Shown: piece by piece, positions 16,336 through 25,346 of the stretch
Numbering within the stretch: the stretch's first letter is position 1
How the letters are laid out: every line of letters begins with the position of its first letter
NCBI RefSeq assembly: GCF_016902345.1
Contig: NZ_JACJLR010000014.1
Location: 1-64,000, forward strand
Direction of reading: 5' to 3'
DNA length: 64,000 nt
Source: Mediterraneibacter glycyrrhizinilyticus
GTDB lineage: Bacteria > Bacillota > Clostridia > Lachnospirales > Lachnospiraceae
The notes under the pieces: generated by a model
The model's database searches: none
What the model saw: only the letters and a program-made list of their open reading frames with translations
Told to the model about the DNA's origin: nothing
Position numbers and translations under genes: made by a program

Positions 16336-17730
16336 GTGATACATCAGTACCAGAACAATGGATATAATATTGTCCTCGACGTGAACAGCGGTGCTGTCCA
16401 TGTGGTGGACCAGGAAGCATATGACGTGATCGGCGTTCTTGCAAAGCAGAATGGGGAGCATACGCCGGAGACGCTGAAAAAGCCGGAGACGGCGGCATAT
16501 TTAAAGGAAAGCCTGGGCGGGAAATATTCCCAGGAGGACCTTGACGATATCCTTGAGGCAGTGACGGAACTGACAGAGCAGGGAAGGCTGTTCACAAAGG
16601 ATGTATATGAAGATTTTATCGACGTGGTCAAGCAGAGAAAGACGGTGGTAAAGGCACTCTGCCTTCATATCGCCCATGACTGCAACCTTGCCTGCAGATA
16701 CTGTTTCGCAGAGGAGGGCGAGTACCATGGAAGAAGGGCGCTGATGTCCTTTGAGGTGGGGAAGAAAGCCCTGGATTTCCTGATCGCAAACTCGGGAAAA
16801 CGTAAGAATCTGGAGGTGGATTTCTTCGGGGGAGAGCCGCTCATGAACTGGCAGGTAGTAAAGGACCTTGTGGCTTACGGTCGGGAGCAGGAGAAGCTCC
16901 ACGATAAGCATTTCCGTTTCACACTGACTACCAACGGCGTTCTTTTGAACGACGAGGTCCAGGAGTTTGTGAACCGGGAGATGGATAATGTAGTCCTGAG
17001 CCTGGACGGGAGGAAAGAGGTCAACGACAGGATGCGTCCGTTCCGCAACGGAAAGGGAAGCTACGACCTGATCGTGCCAAAGTTTCAGAAGCTTGCCGAG
17101 AGCAGGAACCAGCAGAAATATTACATACGCGGCACATTTACAAGAGAGAACCTGGATTTTTCCGAGGATGTGAAGCATTTCGCGGATCTGGGATTTGAGC
17201 AGATCTCCATTGAGCCGGTAGTGGGGGACGATACGGATCCGTACGCGATCCGGAAGGAAGACCTCCCGGTGATCTTTGAGGAGTATGACAAGCTTGCAAA
17301 ATATATGGTAGAGCGGGAGAAGAGCGGGAGAGGGTTTACTTTCTTCCACTTTATGATCGACCTGGAGGGCGGACCGTGCGTGTCAAAGCGTCTGTCAGGA
17401 TGCGGATCGGGGACCGAGTATCTCGCTGTGACACCGTGGGGAGACCTGTATCCCTGCCACCAGTTTGTCGGGCAGGAGGAATTCCTTATGGGAAATGTAG
17501 ATGAGGGGATCACAAAACCGGAGATTGCGGAAGAGTTCCGAGGATGCAGCGTGTACTCAAAAGAGAGCTGCAGGACATGCTTCGCCAGATTTTACTGCAG
17601 CGGAGGATGTATGGCGAACTCTTACAAATTCCACCACACCATCAACGATACCTATGAGGTGAGCTGTGAGATGGAGAGAAAGAGAGTGGAATGCGCGATC
17701 ATGATAAAGGCTGCTTTGGCAGACCAGTAA
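16336..17730 (+). CDS. scfB: Radical SAM/SPASM thioether maturase of SCIFF
   Basis: Peptide-modifying radical-SAM enzyme, 464 residues. The N-terminal 100 residues resemble the PqqD-like RiPP recognition element (DVNSGAVHVVDQEAYDVIGVL). The radical-SAM cluster motif CNLACRYC has cysteines 116, 120 and 123. The C-terminal SPASM domain is cysteine-rich (GPCVSKRLSGCGSG, CHQ, CRTCFARFYCSGGC) and carries two auxiliary iron-sulfur clusters in the family. It starts at GTG 16336, 8 nt after GAGAGG. It acts on the peptide encoded just upstream. Confidence 0.95.
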   Translation: MIHQYQNNGYNIVLDVNSGAVHVVDQEAYDVIGVLAKQNGEHTPETLKKPETAAYLKESLGGKYSQEDLDDILEAVTELTEQGRLFTKDVYEDFIDVVKQRKTVVKALCLHIAHDCNLACRYCFAEEGEYHGRRALMSFEVGKKALDFLIANSGKRKNLEVDFFGGEPLMNWQVVKDLVAYGREQEKLHDKHFRFTLTTNGVLLNDEVQEFVNREMDNVVLSLDGRKEVNDRMRPFRNGKGSYDLIVPKFQKLAESRNQQKYYIRGTFTRENLDFSEDVKHFADLGFEQISIEPVVGDDTDPYAIRKEDLPVIFEEYDKLAKYMVEREKSGRGFTFFHFMIDLEGGPCVSKRLSGCGSGTEYLAVTPWGDLYPCHQFVGQEEFLMGNVDEGITKPEIAEEFRGCSVYSKESCRTCFARFYCSGGCMANSYKFHHTINDTYEVSCEMERKRVECAIMIKAALADQ

Positions 17731-17749
17731 GTAGAAAGGAATGGATGAC

Positions 17750-20194
17750 ATGAAGAAGAGCAGAGGAATCTTAAGCCTGATTCTTGTTGTGGCGGTCATT
17801 GTCCTTCTCGGGCTGACCACTGTCTTCGGACTGAACTCAAAGGGAATGGGTTCGGCGAAAAACATTAATCTGGGGCTTGACCTCGAAGGCGGCGTGAGCA
17901 TCACGTACCAGGCAAAAGAGGCGAATCCTTCCCAGGAGGATATGGACGATACAGTCTATAAACTCCAGAGACGTGTGGAGGAGTACAGTACAGAGGCCCA
18001 GGCGTATCAGCAGGGTGATAACCGGATCAGCATTGAGATCCCGGGAGTCCAGGATGCGAACCAGATCCTGGAGGAACTGGGACAGCCGGGAAATCTGTAT
18101 TTTATCCGGGAAAATGACAGCGACGGCAACGCAAACTATACCGTCAATTCAGAGGGAACAGGCTATGAGCTGACAAAGACCATTGATGAGCTCCGGGAGG
18201 ACGGATCCATCGTCCTGACCGGGACAGAGGTGGAGAGTGCATCTGCCGGAAGCTATGCTGACAGCACTACAGGCGCTGCACAGTACGTGGTTGAACTGAA
18301 CTTAAACGACGAAGGGACGGAGGCATTTGCCACCGCTACCCAGGAAGCGTATGACAACAATGGGAGCATCGCGATCTATTATGACGGAGACCTGATCAGT
18401 GTCCCCAGAGTAAACAATGTGATCGAGAACGGTCAGGCGCAGATCACGGGAATGGAATCTTATGAAGCGGCAGAGAACCTGGCGTCAACGATCCGCATCG
18501 GAGGCCTGAGCCTGGAACTGGAAGAGATCAGCTCCGAAGTGGTAGGCGCACAGCTGGGAGAAGAGGCGGTGAGCACCAGCCTTCTCGCCGGAGTTCTCGG
18601 ACTGGCGGTTGTCTGCCTGTTCATGATCTTTGTATACCTGCTTCCGGGATTTGCAGCAGGCCTTGCTCTGATCATTTACACTGAACTGATCCTCGTGCTG
18701 CTCAATGCCTTTGACATCACGCTGACCCTTCCGGGAATTGCAGGTATCATCCTTGGAATAGGCATGGCGGTGGACGCAAACGTGATTATCTTTGCCCGCG
18801 TAAAAGAGGAACTCTCTGACGGGATATCCGTGCACGGCGCTCTGAAGGCAGGGTTCCACAAGGCGATGTCCGCCATCATCGACGGCAACGTGACCACACT
18901 GATCGCTGCTGCGGTGCTGTGGCTGAGAGGAAGCGGAACAGTCCGCGGATTCGCACAGACTCTGGCGCTGGGTATCGTGGTGTCCATGTTTACCGCGCTT
19001 GTTGTCACGAGGCTGATCGTGTTTGCTTTCTATGCGGTTGGGATCCGGAATCGGAAAGTATACGGAAAACCGCTCAAACAGCGCAGAACATTTGATTTTG
19101 TCGGAAAGAGGAAGATCTTCTTTGCAATCTCCATCGTTCTGTGCCTGAGCGGCTTCGTGTTCATGGGTATCAACCATGCGAGAGGCATCGGCGCTATGAA
19201 CTATGGACTTGACTTTGTAGGTGGTACGTCCACCAACGTGACGTTCAATGAAGAATATACACTGGAAGAGATCGACAGCGAGATGATCCCGGATCTGGAA
19301 GAGATCACCGGGGACCCGAACATCCAGGTGCAGACTGTACAGGATTCGACCCAGGTCATCTTCAAGACCCAGACACTGGATCTTCAGGAACGTGAGGAGT
19401 TCGCACAGTACATGGAAGAGAACTACGGAGTAGCAGCTGAGAGCATCACGACCGAGAATATCAGTTCCACGGTCAGCTCCGAGATGCGTGTGGACGCGGT
19501 TGTCGCGGTGATCATCGCCACCGTATGTATGCTGCTCTACATCTGGTTCCGGTTTAAGGACATCCGGTTCGCGACCAGCGCGGTCCTCGCCCTTGTACAT
19601 GACGTGCTGGTGGTACTCGCTTTCTATGTCATCGCAAGGGTTTCCGTGGGAAATACATTTATCGCATGTATGCTGACCATTGTTGGATACTCCATCAACG
19701 CGACCATCGTCATCTTTGACCGGATCCGCGAGGAGCTGAAAGTAAGGACTCATGGCGAGAGTCTGAAAGAACTGGTGAACCGCTGCATCATGCAGACGCT
19801 GACCAGGAGTATCTACACGAACCTGACTACATTTATCATGGTCGTCTTCCTCTATGTCCTGGGAGTCAGCTCCATCAAAGAGTTCGCGGCTCCGCTGATG
19901 GTGGGTATCGCCTGCGGCGCGTATACTTCTGTCTGCATTACCGGCTCGCTCTGGTATGTGATGAAGACAAAACTGGGCGCTGACGCGAAAGAGATCGCGG
20001 CAGAAGAGGCAGCAGCTCTGGCGAAACCGGGGAATACTTCTTCAGACGGCGCGGTTCTTGAGGGAAATGCAGCTCAGGGGCTGGAGACATCCGGCACGGG
20101 TGTAAAAGCGAATACAGCAGGAAATCACTCTGCTGCGAACGCAAACGGCGGAAAGACGAAGCCGAAGAAAAAGAAGAAAAAGAGAAGACAGTAA
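17750..20194 (+). CDS. secDF: Fused protein-export membrane protein SecDF
   Basis: SecD and SecF joined in one chain, 814 residues, twelve membrane helices. The SecD half has DLEGGVSITYQA (about 45), the periplasmic-type P1 domain and LPGIAGIILGIGMAVDANVIIFARV (about 330-355). The SecF half starts near 440 with AMNYGLDFVGGTSTNV and has MLTIVGYSINATIVIFDRIRE. It uses the ion gradient to pull secreted proteins from SecYEG. The C-terminus is a low-complexity tail of Ala, Gly and Lys ending PKKKKKKRRQ. ATG 17750 has a better SD spacing than the ATG at 17741. It directly follows the maturase gene. Confidence 0.95.
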   Translation: MKKSRGILSLILVVAVIVLLGLTTVFGLNSKGMGSAKNINLGLDLEGGVSITYQAKEANPSQEDMDDTVYKLQRRVEEYSTEAQAYQQGDNRISIEIPGVQDANQILEELGQPGNLYFIRENDSDGNANYTVNSEGTGYELTKTIDELREDGSIVLTGTEVESASAGSYADSTTGAAQYVVELNLNDEGTEAFATATQEAYDNNGSIAIYYDGDLISVPRVNNVIENGQAQITGMESYEAAENLASTIRIGGLSLELEEISSEVVGAQLGEEAVSTSLLAGVLGLAVVCLFMIFVYLLPGFAAGLALIIYTELILVLLNAFDITLTLPGIAGIILGIGMAVDANVIIFARVKEELSDGISVHGALKAGFHKAMSAIIDGNVTTLIAAAVLWLRGSGTVRGFAQTLALGIVVSMFTALVVTRLIVFAFYAVGIRNRKVYGKPLKQRRTFDFVGKRKIFFAISIVLCLSGFVFMGINHARGIGAMNYGLDFVGGTSTNVTFNEEYTLEEIDSEMIPDLEEITGDPNIQVQTVQDSTQVIFKTQTLDLQEREEFAQYMEENYGVAAESITTENISSTVSSEMRVDAVVAVIIATVCMLLYIWFRFKDIRFATSAVLALVHDVLVVLAFYVIARVSVGNTFIACMLTIVGYSINATIVIFDRIREELKVRTHGESLKELVNRCIMQTLTRSIYTNLTTFIMVVFLYVLGVSSIKEFAAPLMVGIACGAYTSVCITGSLWYVMKTKLGADAKEIAAEEAAALAKPGNTSSDGAVLEGNAAQGLETSGTGVKANTAGNHSAANANGGKTKPKKKKKKRRQ

Positions 20195-20254
20195 ATATAA
20201 GGCGTGGAAAATGACACGCCGGAAAACTGCTGCTGTGAACAGCGGCGGGAGAAA

Positions 20255-20292
20255 GGCCCGTTCCGGAGGATATCATCCGGGGCGGGCTTTTC
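20255..20292 (+). terminator. Terminator after secDF
   Basis: GGCCCGTTCCGGA pairs with TCCGGGGCGGGCTT with two mismatches and is followed by TTTTC. A second T-run (20300-20306) precedes recJ. Confidence 0.75.
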
Positions 20293-20354
20293 TGCGGGAT
20301 TTTTTTGTGGTAGAATGTTTTGGAAAAAAGTAACGGAGGAAGGAGCATGCACAT

Positions 20355-22067
20355 ATGGAAAAGTGGTTCATTACCATGAAGAAGGCGGATTTCGGCAGCA
20401 TTGCCGAGAAATACCATATCTCTCCGATCACGGCGCGTCTGATCCGGAACAGAGATGTTGTGGGGGATGAGGAAATCGATTTTTATCTCAACGGAACGAT
20501 CGCGGATCTGTATGACGGGATGCTCATGAAGGACATGGACAGGGCGGTGGAGATCCTGGCGGAGAAGATCCGGGAGGAGAAACCCATCCGCATCATCGGA
20601 GATTATGATATAGACGGCGTGAACGCCACATATATTTTACAGGAAGGTCTTTCCGCTCTGGGAGCGGAAGCGGACACGGATATCCCGGACCGGATCAAAG
20701 ACGGATACGGGCTGAACCGGATGCTTGTCGACCGCGCGATACAGGACGGTATCGATACGATCATCACCTGCGACAACGGGATCGCGGCTTCGGAGGAGAT
20801 CGCATACGGGAAAGAGAACGGTCTGACCATCATTGTGACGGACCATCATGAGGTGCCATACATTGAAGCAGGAGGAGAGAGGGAGTATCTTCTGCCGATG
20901 GCAGACGCGGTGGTGGATCCCCACCGGACAGACTGCGGATATCCCTTTAAAGGACTCTGCGGGGCGGCAGTCGCCTACAAGCTGGTGGAGACTCTCTTTC
21001 ATGTGATGCAGAGAGAGCCGGAGGATGTGGATTATCTGATGGAAAATGTGGCGATTGCCACAGTGGGTGATGTAATGGATCTGACGGGGGAGAACCGGGT
21101 CTTTGTAAAACAGGGGCTTGAGATGCTCAAGCGTACGAAGAATCCGGGGCTGAAGGCGCTGATCGAGTGCACCGGCATCGATGTGGAGCGGCTTTCCGCC
21201 TATCACATCGGCTTTGTGCTGGGACCATGCATCAATGCCAGCGGGAGGCTGGATACGGCGAAGAGGGCTCTGGAGCTGTTGAATGCGAAGACGCGCAGAG
21301 AGGCTGTGGTCCTTGCGGAGGATCTTAAGGCGCTGAATGACAGCCGTAAGGAGATGACGGAAAAGGGCGTGGAGGAGGCCGTGCAGATGATCGAGAGCAC
21401 TCCTCTGAAAAATGACAAAGTGCTGGTGGTATATCTTCCCGACTGTCATGAGAGCATTGCGGGAATCATCGCCGGCAGGATCCGGGAACGGTATTACAGG
21501 CCGGTGTTTATCCTGACCGGAGCTGAGGAAGGGGTCAAAGGATCCGGAAGATCTATAGAAGGATATGATATGTTTGCGGAAATGTGCCGGTGCCGCACTC
21601 TGTTCACAAAGTTCGGCGGACATAAGATGGCGGCGGGCCTTTCTCTGGAGGAAGGGAACGTGGAACGGTTCCGGGAGACCATCAATGAACTGGCGGATCT
21701 AAGTGATGAGGATCTTCAGATGAAAGTATCCATCGACATGCGGCTTCCCTTTCCTTATATCACGGAAGAACTGATCCGTGAGCTGGACCTTCTGGAGCCT
21801 TTTGGAAAAGGAAATACAAGACCCTTGTTCGCGGAGCGGAATCTGAGGGTGGTCGGTCCCCGGATCTTCGGCAGGAACCGGAATGTGCTGAAATGCCGTC
21901 TGGAGGATGAAAAAGGAAACCAGATGGAGGCGGTCTATTTCGGAGACGTGGCGGAATGCCTGAGAGTGATGGAACAGAAAAAGGTGATGTCTTTTACTTA
22001 TTATCCGTCAGTAAATGAGTATATGGGACGAAGGACGCTGCAGCTTACCATTGTAAATTACTGCTGA
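20355..22067 (+). CDS. recJ: Single-stranded-DNA-specific exonuclease RecJ
   Basis: 5'-3' exonuclease of recombination and repair, 570 residues. DHH-family motifs are present: IIGDYDIDGVNATYI (I), ITCDNGIAA (II), IVTDHHEVP (III, the DHH) and VDPHR (IV). A DHHA1 region follows with GSGRSIEGYDM and FGGHKMAAGLSLEE, then an OB-fold C-terminus (FGKGNTRPLFAERNLRVVG). The start is preceded by a strong GGAGGAAGGAG. It is the first gene of a long downstream run to aspS. Confidence 0.93.
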   Translation: MEKWFITMKKADFGSIAEKYHISPITARLIRNRDVVGDEEIDFYLNGTIADLYDGMLMKDMDRAVEILAEKIREEKPIRIIGDYDIDGVNATYILQEGLSALGAEADTDIPDRIKDGYGLNRMLVDRAIQDGIDTIITCDNGIAASEEIAYGKENGLTIIVTDHHEVPYIEAGGEREYLLPMADAVVDPHRTDCGYPFKGLCGAAVAYKLVETLFHVMQREPEDVDYLMENVAIATVGDVMDLTGENRVFVKQGLEMLKRTKNPGLKALIECTGIDVERLSAYHIGFVLGPCINASGRLDTAKRALELLNAKTRREAVVLAEDLKALNDSRKEMTEKGVEEAVQMIESTPLKNDKVLVVYLPDCHESIAGIIAGRIRERYYRPVFILTGAEEGVKGSGRSIEGYDMFAEMCRCRTLFTKFGGHKMAAGLSLEEGNVERFRETINELADLSDEDLQMKVSIDMRLPFPYITEELIRELDLLEPFGKGNTRPLFAERNLRVVGPRIFGRNRNVLKCRLEDEKGNQMEAVYFGDVAECLRVMEQKKVMSFTYYPSVNEYMGRRTLQLTIVNYC

Positions 22068-22128
22068 GGCTGGCTTATTTTTCTGTTCCCGGGTACGGAG
22101 CGAACTGTAATAACTTGAGAACAAATAG

Positions 22129-22157
22129 TTTGAAAATTTTGAAAATAGTGATATACT
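22129..22157 (+). promoter_or_regulatory. Promoter of rel
   Basis: TTGAAA (22129-22134), 17 nt, TATACT (22152-22157). It leaves a leader of about 110 nt ahead of the rel start. Confidence 0.7.
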
Positions 22158-22271
22158 AGGTAATATTATGATGCTAGGGGCAAAAGGTCTTGTGTTTCAT
22201 GTCTCCATGAAAGGCAGAGCGATCCGTAGCAGCATAGGGATCAAAAGATGAGAGGAAAGGGGCAGGAGATT

Positions 22272-24578
22272 ATGGCAGGAACTCTGGAGTATGAACAGCT
22301 TAATAAAAATCTGGAGATGGTAGACGGTCATGCTGTAAAGGCTCCGGAGGACTATCAGAATCCGGAAGAACTCTACCAGGCTCTGGTCGCCCGGGTCAGG
22401 AAATACCATCCCTCTGCGGACATCTCTCTGATCGAGAAAGCGTATCGGATCGGAAAAGAAGCCCACAAAGACCAGATCCGCAAATCGGGCGAACCCTATA
22501 TCATACATCCTCTGTGGGTCGGCATTATCCTTGCGGACCTGGAGATGGACAAAGAAACCATCGTTGCGGGGATGCTGCATGATGCGGTGGAAGATACGGA
22601 GATGACGCTTGAGGATATCACGCGGGAGTTCGGCGAGGAGGTGGCTCTCCTGGTGGACGGCGTGACAAAGCTGGGACAGCTCAGCTATTCCCAGGATAAA
22701 CTGGAGGTTCAGGCGGAAAATCTGCGCAAGATGTTCCTTGCCATGGCAAAGGATATCCGTGTCATCATCATCAAACTGGCGGACCGTCTCCATAATATGA
22801 GGACTTTGGAGTTCATGACCCCGGCAAAGCAGAAGGAAAAGGCGAGGGAGACGATGGATATCTATGCACCCATCGCTCAGAGGCTCGGTATCTCCAAGAT
22901 CAAGACCGAACTGGATGACCTATCCTTAAAATACGACAAACCGGAGGTTTACTATCAGCTTGTCAAGGACCTGAACGCCCGCAAGACTGAACGGGAGGAA
23001 TTTGTGCAGCAGATCGTGGCGGAAGTGTCGAAACACATGAAGAATGCCCACATCAATGCCAAAGTCTATGGGAGGGTGAAGCATTTCTTCAGTATCTACA
23101 AGAAAATGGTGAACCAGAACAAGACGCTGGATCAGGTGTATGACCTGTTTGCCGTACGCATCATCGTGGATTCGGTGAAGGACTGCTATGCTGCGCTGGG
23201 GGTGATCCACGAGATGTACACCCCGATTCCGGGGCGCTTCAAGGATTATATCGCCATGCCGAAACCGAATATGTACCAGTCCCTCCACACAACGCTGATG
23301 GGGCCTTCCGGACAGCCCTTTGAGATTCAGATCCGGACTGAGGAGATGCACAAGACGGCAGAGTATGGTATCGCTGCACACTGGAAATATAAAGAGAGCG
23401 GGGATTCCACGAAGACTGTAAAGACCCGCGAGGAAGAGAAGTTAAGCTGGCTCAGACAGATCCTGGAATGGCAGAGGGATATGTCTGACAACCGTGAATT
23501 CTTGAATCTCCTGAAGGGGGATCTGGACCTGTTCCAGGAAGACGTGTACTGCTTCACTCCAAACGGGGATGTGAAGAATCTGCCGAACGGATCTACACCC
23601 GTGGATTTCGCCTATGCGATCCACAGCGCTGTGGGCAACAAGATGGTGGGCGCCAGGGTGAACGGAAAGCTGGTCAATATTGATTACAAGATCCAGAACG
23701 GGGACAGGATAGAAATCCTGACTTCCCAGAACTCCAAAGGACCAAGCAGGGACTGGCTCAATATTGTCAAGAGCACCCAGGCGAAGAACAAGATCAACCA
23801 GTGGTTTAAAAGAGAGTTTAAAGAAGAGAATATCGTGCGCGGCAAAGAGCTGATCATGTCCTACTGTAAGACAAGATCAGTCAATCTGCAGGATATCCTG
23901 AAGCCCAAATATCAGCAGACCGTGCAGAAGAAGTATGGCTTCCGGGACTGGGATGCAGTTCTGGCGGCGATCGGGCACGGCGGCCTCAAGGAGGGGCAGG
24001 TCGTGAACCGGCTTCTGGAAGAGTACGAGAAGGAACACAAAAAAGAGATCACAGATGAGACCATCCTGGAGAAGATTTCAGAGGCAAACAGCCAGAAGGT
24101 GCATATCGCCAAGTCAAAGAGCGGTATCGTGGTCAAGGGGATCGATGATATGGCTGTAAGGTTCGCAAAGTGTTGCAATCCGGTGCCGGGAGATGAGATC
24201 GTGGGGTTTGTGACACGGGGGAGAGGAATGACGATCCACAGAACAGACTGCATCAATATGCTCCATCTCTCCGACGAAGAGCGTGCCCGTCTGATCGATG
24301 CTGAGTGGGAAGATACGGCGGACACAGAGGACGGAGGACAGTATCTGGCGGAACTCAAGATGTATGCCCATGACCGGCAGGGGCTTCTCATGGATATTTC
24401 CAAGATCTTTACCGAGGCTAAGATCGATGTAAAAAATATGAACATCCGGACCAGCAAGAAAGGAACGGCAACACTTGACATGGGATTCATCGTGCACGGA
24501 AGAGATGAACTCAACGCTGTGATCGAGAAACTCCGGCAGATCGAGAGCGTGATCGATATTGAGAGGACGACAGGCTGA
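22272..24578 (+). CDS. relA: Bifunctional (p)ppGpp synthetase/hydrolase Rel
   Basis: Stringent-response enzyme, 768 residues from ATG 22272. The N-terminal HD hydrolase domain has GEPYIIHPL and MLHDAVEDT. The synthetase domain has VYDLFAVRIIV and GRFKDYIAMPKPNMYQSLH. TGS domain: VYCFTPNGDVKNLPNGSTPVDFAYAIH. A zinc-finger/RIS region (AKCCNPVPGDEIVGFVTRGRG) and a C-terminal ACT domain (about 690-768) complete it. Both catalytic domains look intact, so it should make and break (p)ppGpp. An in-frame ATG at 22248 is possible, but the one at 22272 is better placed after AGGAAAGGGG. Confidence 0.95.
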   Translation: MAGTLEYEQLNKNLEMVDGHAVKAPEDYQNPEELYQALVARVRKYHPSADISLIEKAYRIGKEAHKDQIRKSGEPYIIHPLWVGIILADLEMDKETIVAGMLHDAVEDTEMTLEDITREFGEEVALLVDGVTKLGQLSYSQDKLEVQAENLRKMFLAMAKDIRVIIIKLADRLHNMRTLEFMTPAKQKEKARETMDIYAPIAQRLGISKIKTELDDLSLKYDKPEVYYQLVKDLNARKTEREEFVQQIVAEVSKHMKNAHINAKVYGRVKHFFSIYKKMVNQNKTLDQVYDLFAVRIIVDSVKDCYAALGVIHEMYTPIPGRFKDYIAMPKPNMYQSLHTTLMGPSGQPFEIQIRTEEMHKTAEYGIAAHWKYKESGDSTKTVKTREEEKLSWLRQILEWQRDMSDNREFLNLLKGDLDLFQEDVYCFTPNGDVKNLPNGSTPVDFAYAIHSAVGNKMVGARVNGKLVNIDYKIQNGDRIEILTSQNSKGPSRDWLNIVKSTQAKNKINQWFKREFKEENIVRGKELIMSYCKTRSVNLQDILKPKYQQTVQKKYGFRDWDAVLAAIGHGGLKEGQVVNRLLEEYEKEHKKEITDETILEKISEANSQKVHIAKSKSGIVVKGIDDMAVRFAKCCNPVPGDEIVGFVTRGRGMTIHRTDCINMLHLSDEERARLIDAEWEDTADTEDGGQYLAELKMYAHDRQGLLMDISKIFTEAKIDVKNMNIRTSKKGTATLDMGFIVHGRDELNAVIEKLRQIESVIDIERTTG

Positions 24579-24591
24579 GGAAGGAAATGCT

Positions 24592-25215
24592 ATGAAGATA
24601 GACAGATTTGTGATCGGTCCGGTGGGGACCAACTGCTACATTGTGAGAAATGAAGCCTTGAAGGAGTGTTTCGTGATAGATCCGGCGGTGTGCCCTCCGG
24701 AACTGGTCAGCCATATCAAAAGAGAAGGGCTGTCTGTGAAGGCGGTCCTGCTGACACACGGGCATTTTGACCATATCATGGGACTGGATGACTTCCTGAA
24801 AGAGTTTCCTGTTCCGGTCTATGCATGTGAGGCGGAAAAGGAACTTTTAGAGAGCGCGGAACTGAACTCATCGTGGGGGATGCTTGGCAGTCCCTATACA
24901 TTTTCCAGAGCAGAGTATGTGAGCGACAGACAGGTCCTGCATATCGCAGGCTTTGAGATCCGGGTGATCCATACGCCGGGGCATACCGCAGGAGGCTGCT
25001 GTTATCATATCCCGGAGGAAAATGTCCTTTTCAGCGGGGACACCCTGTTCCGGGCGTCGGTCGGCAGGACAGATCTTCCCACAGGGAGTATGGGAGAACT
25101 GGTACGTTCTGTCCGGGAGAAGCTGATGGTGCTGCCGGAGGAGACGAAGGTCTATCCGGGGCATATGGAAGAGACGACGATCGGATATGAGAAGAGGTAC
25201 AATCCGTTCCTGTGA
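24592..25215 (+). CDS. MBL-fold metallohydrolase (glyoxalase II-like)
   Basis: Metallo-beta-lactamase fold protein, 207 residues. Metal-binding motif LLTHGHFDHIMG, then HTPGHTAGG, LFSGDTLFRASVGRTDLP and a final YPGHMEETTIGYEK. It is the YcbL-like short type common in Firmicutes, related to hydroxyacylglutathione hydrolase, but its physiological thioester substrate is unknown. ATG 24592 follows GGAAGG and lies 13 bp after rel. Confidence 0.88.
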   Translation: MKIDRFVIGPVGTNCYIVRNEALKECFVIDPAVCPPELVSHIKREGLSVKAVLLTHGHFDHIMGLDDFLKEFPVPVYACEAEKELLESAELNSSWGMLGSPYTFSRAEYVSDRQVLHIAGFEIRVIHTPGHTAGGCCYHIPEENVLFSGDTLFRASVGRTDLPTGSMGELVRSVREKLMVLPEETKVYPGHMEETTIGYEKRYNPFL

Positions 25216-25346
25216 CGGAAGGCACGGGGCGCAGATATGCGGCGAAAAAATGAAATGTCTGTTTTGCAGCGCGGGCGCGCGGCAGAAGATCAAAAGGAGA
25301 TATGGGCTGTGTGGAGCAGCCCGTTTTCGATGTTCGGAGGAAAACA

